Source: a virus. From it: a DNA stretch of 25,187 nucleotides. Each line of letters starts with the position of its first letter. Position 1 is the first letter of the stretch. Positions 13,582 to 22,200 of the stretch are shown piece after piece. The translations under genes were made by a program, and so were the position numbers. The notes beneath the pieces were generated by a model, which had not been told where the DNA came from, did no database searches, and saw only the letters and a list, made by a program, of their open reading frames with translations. The stretch spans positions 1 to 25,187 of the IMG/VR virus record IMGVR_UViG_3300021225_000030; one strand, 5' to 3'.

Positions 13582-16500
13582 ATGAGCCTTCACGTACTAG
13601 CCGATCACATGGCATCCAAAGGTCGCAACGGCGATTCGATGCTTGTCCACATGACCCCCGGAGAAGTCGCTGGACTTCATGCACTTGCCATTAAACATGG
13701 CGGTCAGTTGACCATCAACCCAGAAACAGGTTTGCCTGAAGCTAACTTCTTGAAGAAGTTGTTGCCAATGTTGGCAGGCGCTGCGCTTAATTTCTTTGTT
13801 CCCGGCTTGGGCGCTGCTGTTGGCGGTGCGTTTGGTCTTGGTGCTGCGGCGGGTACGGGTATTGCTGTGGGAGGTTTGACTACCTTGGCTACAGGTAGCT
13901 TGTCTCGTGGTTTGATGGCGGGTCTGGGTGCGTACGGCGGTGCAGGTTTGACTGAAGGTTTGATGGGTGCAGGAGCGCAAGAAATTGCCGCTACGACTGC
14001 ACCTGTGGCCGAAAATGTTGCTGGTGCTTCTGTACCACCCATAGAGCAAGTCAATCCCTCTAACTTCACAATGTCCAATGCGGACAAGCTAAGCACCGGA
14101 ATTCAAGGCTTAGGTACAGAAGCAGGCCGTGCTTCTGCTTTAGCCAATATGGGTGGAACATCTGGCGCTCTTAAACTTGCAGGAGCAGCCGCCTCCCCCA
14201 TCATGGCTGACGCAATGGTTCCCACAACCACAAAGATGCCAACAACATTGAGTGGCCCTGCGTATATTCGCCAAAAACTATACGATCCTTACACACAGAC
14301 TTACAAGTCTTTAGCGCCTGTTGAAGCCGACAAGTGGGGCAGCCGCAATTTTTCAGATGCGTACACAAACCCACAGACAGGGGAAATAGCTACGCTCCAA
14401 CCCCGCGCTCCTTCCAATATGGCGACAGGCGGTATTGTGGCCTTGGCCGCTGGTGGCGACTACACTACTGTGCGGGAAGATGGCAGCGTTGACTACGCAG
14501 CGCCTACTACTTCGCCTGCGGTAATGTCTGCCGCTGACGCACAAAAATTGATTGAAGCCCAGTACGCCACAATTGGGCGTTCAGGTGTTGGTACAGGCGC
14601 AAATCAAATTGACGAAGCTGGCCTCAATGCGTGGACTAATGCGTTGGTAAGCGGTGAATTTAAGCCTGAAGACCTTAGCTCTCGTTTTGGTACGGCGGTT
14701 AAAGATTACATGGCACAGAATCCTGATGACCAGTACACCAGCTATGTAAAAGATTGGCGTGCCCAGCAAGCTGGTACGGGCACAGGAACTGGCACAGCTA
14801 CAACTGGTGGCGTTTCTACTTTGGATACAACAGGCGGCGGAACTGCTGCCGCCACAGACACTTCTGGTATAGCCACGTTAAACAACACGGGCGCTGCCAC
14901 AGGCACTACGGGCACAAACCTAAACGCGTTCTCAAACGCATACACCGGCGCAAACATTAACGACTACATTGCTAATAACAATCTAGATGCGGCTGGTATT
15001 GCTGCCGCAGCCAAGCAGTTTAACGTTGACCCTGCACAAATTACTGCGGCTCAAAATGCTCAGAACATTGTGACCAACGTGTACCGCAACGTACTTGGTC
15101 GTGATCCCGATCCTGCCGGCCTTTCTTGGTGGACTAACCAGATCATGAACGGTGATCGTACAGGTCAAGAGATGTACCAAGAATTCTTAAAGAGCGCAAA
15201 AGGAATCTTAGGCTCCAGAGGAACCGGAGAAATCGGCAACTGGAATCTGACGCTTGACGAAGCCGCAAAAGAGTATGGTGGCTACAAATCTGCCGAAGCC
15301 AGAGGTATTGCCGATGAGTGGGTACGCAACACGCTTGGCCGTGAAGTAACTGATGCCGACCGTCAGCAGCAATGGTACAAAGACGCTATGAACAGTGGTG
15401 TCATGAACACTGTCGGTAAGGCCGAAGATATTTATAGCAAGTTTAAAAACTTTGCTTACGAAAATGCTGGCGCTACTGTTGCAAAACAAATTGCAGACGC
15501 TAAAGCGTTGTTGTCTTCTAAAGGATTGACAGAAGCAGATGTGCTAAAGCAAACAGGTAAAACTATTGCTGAGCTGGTTGGCAGTGGTATGAACCTTGAA
15601 GCGGATCTGTTTAAAGCATCCCAGTTGCGCAAGCCCGGAGAAAAAGTTGGGTTTGACTTTAGTACGATTACAAAACCTAAACTTGCTAATACGTTTGCCG
15701 GCAGCACCGCTGTGGATAGAACCGTCACTAATCCTTACGGCAACGAAACTAACCCCGGAGATTTGACGTACAACACAGACGGTACAGTTACTGTTCAGCC
15801 AAATATTCCGTACCGTCCATATGGCGGTTTCTCTGGCATGGGCGAAGTTAAAGACGCTTACACACGCGGTGGCGGCAGTTTAGGCTACACATCTCCTGTT
15901 GTTAAAACAGCGGCTGAGCACGAAGCTAGGTACAACAGACTGACTGGCGATTCGCAGGCGGCTTACAACTACCTGATGGGTAAAGGCGCCAACCCTGTGC
16001 AAAGCGTTGCAGCAAGCAGTCCTACAGGAATTATGCGTCCATATATGACGGGCGGTATGAAGTACACGCCTAAGTTCTTGAAGACCAATCCAGACGGCAC
16101 TGTTTCTTCTAGCACTACAAACCCAAATGCGCCCAAGTCTGGCACTACGCCGTCAGCGCAATCAATCAACGTTACAACGCCAAGCGGGGCTGTAGTAACT
16201 GCAATGCTCGGATCTGACGGCGTTTACCGTACATCTGATGGCGCTAAATACGATGTGACTGGTCAACCAATTGTTGCTGAAGCGGCTGGCGGTGGTTTGA
16301 TGGGCTACGCCGTAGGCGGCGGTCTGGGTACTTTGGGTGGCTACTCTGATGGCGGTCGTTTGCTCAAAGGCCCCGGTGATGGCGTGTCTGACAGCATCCC
16401 TGCAACGATTGGCGCTAAACAGCAACCCGCACGACTTGCCGACGGCGAGTTCGTAGTACCTGCACGTATTGTGTCCGAGTTGGGCAACGGCTCAACAGAT

Positions 16501-16617
16501 GCAGGCGCTAAGAAACTTTACGCCATGATGGATCGTGTGCAAAAAGCACGCGGCAAGACCACAGGCAAAAATAAAGTAGCGGCCAACTCCCGCGCTGACA
16601 AATACCTTCCCGCTTAA
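13582..16617 (+). CDS. Large internal-virion-type protein with DUF4214-like repeats (1011 aa)
   Basis: The ATG follows GAGAGG. Near the N-terminus are LVHMTPGEVAGLHALAIKHG and GQLTINPETGLPEANF, a conserved phage segment, then a Gly/Ala-rich hydrophobic region (about 56-130) that could insert in a membrane. A Thr/Gly linker (397-452) precedes a DUF4214-like unit at 495-541 (VYRNVLGRDPDPAGLSWWTN). A weaker second copy lies at about 573-625 (WVRNTLGREVTDADRQQQWY). The C-terminus holds GPGDGVSDSIPATIGAK, ARLADGEFVVPARIVSELGN and AKKLYAMMDRVQKARG, typical of phage proteins of unknown role. MA.GG.V motifs lie at ~279 and 902. An ejection or core role is inferred from order. Confidence 0.65.
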   Translation: MSLHVLADHMASKGRNGDSMLVHMTPGEVAGLHALAIKHGGQLTINPETGLPEANFLKKLLPMLAGAALNFFVPGLGAAVGGAFGLGAAAGTGIAVGGLTTLATGSLSRGLMAGLGAYGGAGLTEGLMGAGAQEIAATTAPVAENVAGASVPPIEQVNPSNFTMSNADKLSTGIQGLGTEAGRASALANMGGTSGALKLAGAAASPIMADAMVPTTTKMPTTLSGPAYIRQKLYDPYTQTYKSLAPVEADKWGSRNFSDAYTNPQTGEIATLQPRAPSNMATGGIVALAAGGDYTTVREDGSVDYAAPTTSPAVMSAADAQKLIEAQYATIGRSGVGTGANQIDEAGLNAWTNALVSGEFKPEDLSSRFGTAVKDYMAQNPDDQYTSYVKDWRAQQAGTGTGTGTATTGGVSTLDTTGGGTAAATDTSGIATLNNTGAATGTTGTNLNAFSNAYTGANINDYIANNNLDAAGIAAAAKQFNVDPAQITAAQNAQNIVTNVYRNVLGRDPDPAGLSWWTNQIMNGDRTGQEMYQEFLKSAKGILGSRGTGEIGNWNLTLDEAAKEYGGYKSAEARGIADEWVRNTLGREVTDADRQQQWYKDAMNSGVMNTVGKAEDIYSKFKNFAYENAGATVAKQIADAKALLSSKGLTEADVLKQTGKTIAELVGSGMNLEADLFKASQLRKPGEKVGFDFSTITKPKLANTFAGSTAVDRTVTNPYGNETNPGDLTYNTDGTVTVQPNIPYRPYGGFSGMGEVKDAYTRGGGSLGYTSPVVKTAAEHEARYNRLTGDSQAAYNYLMGKGANPVQSVAASSPTGIMRPYMTGGMKYTPKFLKTNPDGTVSSSTTNPNAPKSGTTPSAQSINVTTPSGAVVTAMLGSDGVYRTSDGAKYDVTGQPIVAEAAGGGLMGYAVGGGLGTLGGYSDGGRLLKGPGDGVSDSIPATIGAKQQPARLADGEFVVPARIVSELGNGSTDAGAKKLYAMMDRVQKARGKTTGKNKVAANSRADKYLPA

Positions 16618-16627
16618 GGAACAGATC

Positions 16628-17620
16628 ATGGCAGATCCAACACAAACAAACATAACGCAGACCTCCATTCCTGACTACGCTAAGCCGTACGTTGAGGAGT
16701 TGTTGGGCAGTGCGCAGGGGCTGACCGACATTAACCAGAACCCCTACATGCAGTACATGGGGGATCGCGTTGCTCAGTTCACACCTTTGCAGCAGCAATC
16801 GTACGAAAATGCTGGTTTGATGCAGACTGCGCCCCAGTTGCAAGATGCAACTGCTTTGGCAGGTATGGCGGGTTTAGGTGCTTTGAATACCCAGTACACG
16901 TTTAAGCCTTCTGACTTCTCATCCGCCAATATCCAAGGCATGATGAACCCCTACATGCAGAATGTGGTGGATCGCCAGCAACAAAACGCTCAACGTCAAG
17001 CGGATATTGCAGCGCAAGCACAACAAGCACAAGCTGCCCGTTCAGGTGCTTTTGGTGGAAGCGGGGACTACATCATGCGTGCGCAGGCCGCAGGTAACTT
17101 GGCTCGTCAAAAAGGCGACATCCAAGCCCAAGGTTTGCAAAATGCTTACAACCAAGCGATGCAGCAGTTCAATACGCAGTACCAACAAAACGCTCAGCAG
17201 CAACAGTTTGGTGCGGGTCTGGGACTGCAAGGTTTGCAAACAGCTAATACCGCCGCAGGCAATTTGGCCAATATTGGTCAAACACAGTACGGCCAGAACA
17301 TGGGCATCTTGGGTATGCAGAACCAGTTTGGTGGCCAGCAGCAACAGCAAGTACAGAATGTACTAAACAACCAATACCAAGACTACTTAAATGCTCAGAA
17401 CTACCCATACAAGCAGTTAGGCTTCATGTCCGACATGCTCCGCGGTTTGCCTTTGACTCAGCAGTCTTCGACTGTTTATCAAGCAGCGCCTTCTATGGTT
17501 TCACAAGCAGCAGGCTTGGGCACTGCGGCAATCGGTTTAAGTAAGTTTATGGCCAAAGGCGGCGCGGTTGACGAGCGTCCTGCTGGTCTGGCAGACTTGG
17601 CTATCTATAACATGGGCTGA
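16628..17620 (+). CDS. Gln-rich internal-virion-type protein (330 aa)
   Basis: The ATG follows AAGGAA. The protein opens MADPTQTNITQTSIPDYAKP and YVEELLGSAQGLTDIN, then TPLQQQSYENAGLM. The middle is helical and very rich in Gln, Ala and Asn (AQAQQAQAARSGAFGGSGDY, later NTQYQQNAQQQQFGAG). It closes with YPYKQLGFMSDMLRGLPLTQ and, near the end, FMAKGGAVDERPAGLADLAI. This layout is a recurrent phage protein next to other large virion genes, with no enzymatic motif. Long amphipathic helices fit the inner core proteins of short-tailed phages. The MAKGGAV piece belongs to a motif shared with both neighbours. Confidence 0.6.
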   Translation: MADPTQTNITQTSIPDYAKPYVEELLGSAQGLTDINQNPYMQYMGDRVAQFTPLQQQSYENAGLMQTAPQLQDATALAGMAGLGALNTQYTFKPSDFSSANIQGMMNPYMQNVVDRQQQNAQRQADIAAQAQQAQAARSGAFGGSGDYIMRAQAAGNLARQKGDIQAQGLQNAYNQAMQQFNTQYQQNAQQQQFGAGLGLQGLQTANTAAGNLANIGQTQYGQNMGILGMQNQFGGQQQQQVQNVLNNQYQDYLNAQNYPYKQLGFMSDMLRGLPLTQQSSTVYQAAPSMVSQAAGLGTAAIGLSKFMAKGGAVDERPAGLADLAIYNMG

Positions 17621-17625
17621 AGAAC

Positions 17626-19212
17626 ATGGCATTACCTAACTCAGAAAAAATTACGTCGCAAATTGCGACACTGCCCGATGCTGCGCTGAAGCAGATGGCC
17701 ATGATGCACAAGAACGATCCGTACGTTCTTCCCCTGATTATTTCTGAAGACAGCCGTCGCAAGCAGATGCGCCTAGCTGCACAAGCGCAGATGGCCGGAA
17801 TGCCCCAACCCAAGGTAGCGGATGCTGCTGTAGCCCAGATGGGCGCTTTGCCTGAAGACCAAGGTATTGGCTCTTTGCCTGCACCTAACATGCAGAACAT
17901 GGCCGATGGCGGTATTGTGGGCTATGACGAAGGCGGTATGGCCGAGGGCGGTGGCCCAGCAAGCCAGTTGGCTTTCAACAACGAACCTGTTATGCGCATG
18001 GCTGGTGGTGGCGCTGTTGGCTACGCCGATGGTGGCTGGCTTGAAAAATACTTGTACAGCAACATTACGCCTGCGGAAAGAGCACGCCGTGAAGCACTGG
18101 CTGCTGAAGCAGAAGCTGGCCGTCAAACTGACTCCCCTCTTTCGTACGAAGAAGAGAGAGCGCGGAACATGCAGCAGGTTGCCAATCAAGGCTATGTGCG
18201 CACCGATCCCCGTGCAACGGGGACAATGCCTTCTGGAAAACAACAGTTGGCCCCCGGTGCGGCTCCCGGTGCGCAGCCTAGCGGCCAGCCGCCTGCTCCT
18301 ACCCCTGCTGCACAGCAAGGCTTGGGTTCGATTGCACCCGCTAAGGCAATGACTGCTGAACAGGCCAAGGCTCAAGCCGGAGAGTTTTCCGATTTTGAAG
18401 AATCTCGTACTGCGTTGAAAAAATTGCAGTCCGATCAAGAATCTCAGAACGCTCGACTGCGCTCGACGTTAATGGACAACCTGCCCAAGACTCCTGCAAT
18501 GCAAGGCTTGGAAAAACTGCTGGACAAGCAAGATGCTGAAACTGGTGGTGAAAAAGACAAAGCCGCTGGTTTGGCGCTGCTCTCTGCGGGTCTGGCGATT
18601 GCTGGCGGCTCATCTCGGTTTGCCTTGCAGAACTTGAAAGAGGCTATTCCTGCTGTGACGCAGTACGGCGACGCGCTCAAAGACATCAAGAAGATGGAGC
18701 GTGAGAACATGAAGATGCGCGGCGAGATTGAACAAGCCCGCCGTGCCGAAGCCCGTGACGACACCAAGCTCAAACTCCAGTTGGAAGAGAAGATTGGCGA
18801 TCGTCAAGACAACATTAACAAACTTGGTGTGGAGCTCACTTCCAAAATTGCTGGCGTTAATGCAGATGTTGCGGCCAAACTTTGGACTACTTCCGCTACA
18901 AATGTGAGCCACGAAAAAGTTGCAGGCATGCAAGCAGGCGCTGCGGCTAATGCAGAGCTTAACAAGTACATGCAACTGGGATCGGCTGCGCCGGGTAGCC
19001 CACTCCTTAAAGGATTCGGGCTGTTCAAACAGGAAGCTATGGAGCCACGGATGTATTCTGAATACGTCAAACTGGCAACAGACCCAATGAAGAGCGATGA
19101 GTTTCTAAGAAAATACCCCACTTTTGAAATCTATAAAGCGGGCATGGGTGGCGGTCAAGGTCAGATTTATTCTGACAACAACGTGAATCCAAACGCTGTA
19201 CGTACGCGGTAA
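17626..19212 (+). CDS. Virion-associated protein with coiled coil and MAxGG motifs (528 aa)
   Basis: It begins 5 bases after the previous stop with MALPNSEKITSQIATLPDAA and a helical segment (LPLIISEDSRRKQMRLAAQA). Two Gly motifs follow: NMADGGIVGYDEGGMAEGG at residues 91-109 and RMAGGGAVGYADGGW at 124-138. A Pro/Ala/Gln-rich linker (about 195-245) leads to charged coiled-coil helices (about 250-430), broken by a Gly/Ala hydrophobic patch near 305-325 (GLALLSAGLAIAGGSS). The end is GQIYSDNNVNPNAVRTR. No catalytic motif is seen. The position between the Gln-rich protein and the giant polyvalent protein suggests an internal or ejected virion protein. Confidence 0.6.
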   Translation: MALPNSEKITSQIATLPDAALKQMAMMHKNDPYVLPLIISEDSRRKQMRLAAQAQMAGMPQPKVADAAVAQMGALPEDQGIGSLPAPNMQNMADGGIVGYDEGGMAEGGGPASQLAFNNEPVMRMAGGGAVGYADGGWLEKYLYSNITPAERARREALAAEAEAGRQTDSPLSYEEERARNMQQVANQGYVRTDPRATGTMPSGKQQLAPGAAPGAQPSGQPPAPTPAAQQGLGSIAPAKAMTAEQAKAQAGEFSDFEESRTALKKLQSDQESQNARLRSTLMDNLPKTPAMQGLEKLLDKQDAETGGEKDKAAGLALLSAGLAIAGGSSRFALQNLKEAIPAVTQYGDALKDIKKMERENMKMRGEIEQARRAEARDDTKLKLQLEEKIGDRQDNINKLGVELTSKIAGVNADVAAKLWTTSATNVSHEKVAGMQAGAAANAELNKYMQLGSAAPGSPLLKGFGLFKQEAMEPRMYSEYVKLATDPMKSDEFLRKYPTFEIYKAGMGGGQGQIYSDNNVNPNAVRTR

Positions 19213-19266
19213 ACCGCGACATAATAGCGACACGCGCATCTTGAACTCCGGCGTCGCGTGGCCGGA
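19205..19266 (+). repeat. GC-rich inverted-repeat cluster at stop codon and intergenic space
   Basis: CGCGG-TAAA-CCGCG (19205-19218) is a 5-bp hairpin whose loop holds the TAA stop of the upstream gene. GTCGCG at 19253-19258 can pair with CGCGAC at 19215-19220; its extension CGCGTG (19255-19260) can pair with CACGCG at 19231-19236. TCCGG (19247) and CCGGA (19262) make another 5-bp stem. No U-tract follows any stem, so it is not a standard terminator. It could hold a weak or factor-dependent terminator, an RNA-processing site or a promoter (ATAATA at 19221). The evidence is structural only. Confidence 0.4.
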
Positions 19267-19286
19267 AGACAATTCGACTGATAGCA

Positions 19287-22200
19287 ATGGCTAACTACAT
19301 CAAACTGCCGGACGGCTCATTCTTTCCCGTTGAGGAAGGCGAAGACTACTCATCCGCTATGCGTGCTGCGTACGCAAAGTATCCGGAGGCGTTTGGTGTA
19401 TCAAGGCAAGAAGAACCCAAGAAGGGCGGACTTGCTGGTGCTTTTGGTAAAGGCATTGAGTCGGCCATATCCAGTGGCCGCACAGCCCTCGAATCGTTGA
19501 CCGGAACCCCAGAAGAAGCCGCGCAAGCTGGCCTCAAGCGCCAAGAAAAGCTGGGCGAAAAGTACGCTGACCAAGTCAGTCTTGAGAAGGTCAAAGAAGC
19601 GTACAGCAAAGACGGCATCTTGTCCGCAGCCAAGGAAGCGATTGGCCAAATCCCCGCAGCGATTGCTGAACAAGCACCTAACTTGGGCGCTACGCTTGGT
19701 GGTGCTCGTGCTGGCGCGGCCCTTGGCTCATTGGCTGGCCCCGTGGGTACAGTCGTTGGCGGTATTGCAGGCGCAGCAATCCCTACCCTCATTCAACAGT
19801 TTGGCGGTAACGTTGAGCGTCAAGCACAAGAGCAGCTTGCCCGTGGTGAGCCGCTAGACATTAGCCGAGGAGCCGCCGCAGCCGCTGCCGTTCCTCAAGC
19901 CGCACTAGATGTGGCAGGCACATTCATTCCTTTTGGTGGCCAGCTCGTCTCTAAACTGACTGGCATCCCCGCCAAGGCACTGACCATCGGTGCTGGTAAC
20001 GCGGCAAAACTTGCCGAAGAACGCCTAGCCGCTACGCTTGCCAAAGGCACAGCCACGGGTGCGTTGGCCGAAGTGCCAACAGAAATTGCCCAGCAGATGC
20101 TGGAGCGGGCACAGGCAGGGTTATCCCTAACTGATAAAGATGCCTTGGAAGAGTACGGCAAGACCGCCTATCAGGTTGGTCTGCTGGCTCCGTTGGGCGC
20201 TGCTGGCCGCTTGTCTGAAAAGGGGGCCGCACGGCAAGAAGTTGCCGCCAAGAAAGCAGAAGAAAAGATTGCCGCTGATACAGCCGCATTTAAAGAAGCA
20301 GAAGCCAAGGCCACAGCGCCTGAAGCACTGACTCAACTGGACGACCAGTATCGGGCTGCCCAACAGCAAATGGCCGCTATGCAACAAGGTTTGGTCAAGC
20401 CAACCAAGGGAGCTACGCCAGAAGAGAAAGCCGCCTACACCGAATCTAAGAAAGCCTTTGACACCTTCCGCAAGGAAGAGTTCATGCCCCTGAAGCAAGA
20501 GTACGAGAAGCGCAAACCGCTGATCGACAAGATGCAGGAAGAGCGCCAAGCCGCGTTAGAGGCGCAGGCTGGTGCGGAGCAGCCCACAGCCCCACGCTTT
20601 GCAACCACAGACATCCCCGGTGCAGCGCCGTATTCACAGCAGCCCGTCGTTCGTTTGATGGAGCAGCAAGACACTCTGCGCCAGCAGTTTGGCCAGTTGG
20701 AAGACCGTTTGGCCGCAGCCACACCGGAAGAGTACAACCAGATCCACCCCGAGTACGAAGCTACCAAAGCACGCTTGGCTGAGATGGGCAGTGCCATCGA
20801 GGAGCGCGGTGGTGTGTCTGTGTCGGAGAAAGACTTTGCCAAGCAGTTGGCGTCTGAGACCAAGAAGTTCCAAGACTTCCAGCAAAAGGGTGAGTTTGAC
20901 AAAGCCAAGGAGCAAGCTGACAAGCTGGCTGACCTGAAGAAACGCCAAGCATTGTTCGATGAGATGCGTGCTGCCCGTGAGCAGCGTGGCCAGACTGGTG
21001 AGTTGTTCACCAAAGAACAAGCGCCTTTGCCCCCAACGGAGAAGCCTGAAGGCCCAGCGCAGCCAACCACTGTGCCCGGCATCGCGGCTACGCCCCAAGA
21101 AGCGATGAAGTTTGAACCGAAAGAGGTTCTGACCCAGTACGAGCGCCCAGAAGGTTACGGCGTCAAGCCCGTGAAAGAAAAGGTCACACTGCCAAGCCAG
21201 CGTGATCCACGGCAGCTTGACATCTTCAGCGACGAAAACATTACCCGCACAGGCATGACTCCCGCAGAAAGGGAAGCCGCTGACCGCCGCGCTGCTGAAG
21301 CCGTAAATGCTCCGGCTGGCCGGATGACGCAGTTTGTTAAGGATGCGGAAAAGCAGCGTTTGGCTCGGGCACTAGACACCCGTTTGAACCTTGCCGGAAC
21401 AGAGGCCAAGCGCACAGCTACGCCAGAGCAGTACGACACAACGATGGAGCAGATTAAGACGCTGCATAACAAGGTTGTGAAAGCCCAAGGCAACGCCAGC
21501 AAGTCTTACTTGCAACAGTTGTTTGACTTAGCTGACCAAGAGAACGCTTTGGTAGACAGCATCAACACTGCTCAAGAAGCCGGTAGATCAACCACACGTT
21601 TGAATAACCAACTAAACGGCGTCCGTACACGCTACGACAGGATTCTCAAAACGCATGTTGAGCCTGCCCGTAAGAAGATTGAAAGCCTGTACCAAAGCAT
21701 GTACAAGGCTACGCCTGCGGCCAAAGCCAGCGTTGTGGCCAAGGAAAAGAAAGAAGCTGCGGAAGCACAGCTTGACACCATCAAGATTCGTGACGAAGAA
21801 GGCAAAGCTGTTGGCGCAAAGGTAAGCCGCGCAGTCAAGACGGCCAAGCGTATCCAGTCTGGGGATGTCCGCAAGGAAGCCGAGATGTCTCCCCAGATGC
21901 GCGAACTTGCTCGTGGCTTAGGTATGAAAGAACCGGCCTACGACGAGTTTGGCGAACAAATGACCAAGCAGTTTACTGCGTTGAAGAAAAAGTACGGCGC
22001 TGATTCTTTGGAAGCGACTACGTTCCAATTAAAAATGAAAGATGCGGCGGAAGCAAAAGCACTGGAGCTTGGCCGCAAAACGCCTGAGTACAAGGCAACG
22101 CTTGCAGAACAAACTGACATCGTACGTGAGGCGCTGGCCCAAAGCAAACAAACCGTGCCTTCTAAACGCGGTGTGCAAGAAACCCGTAAAGTCCGCCGTG

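Noticed and set aside
17773-18438. Minus-strand open frame of 221 codons
   Set aside because: Antisense to the 528-residue gene; the sequence is Arg/Ser/His-rich low-quality translation without domain signs.
19205-19266. Standard intrinsic terminator
   Set aside because: The stems are short and none is followed by a run of T, so only a weak structural element is claimed.
20435-21082. Minus-strand open frame of 215 codons
   Set aside because: Antisense to the charged helical part of the giant gene; Ser/Cys/Trp-rich translation of the complement of Glu/Gln/Ala codons.
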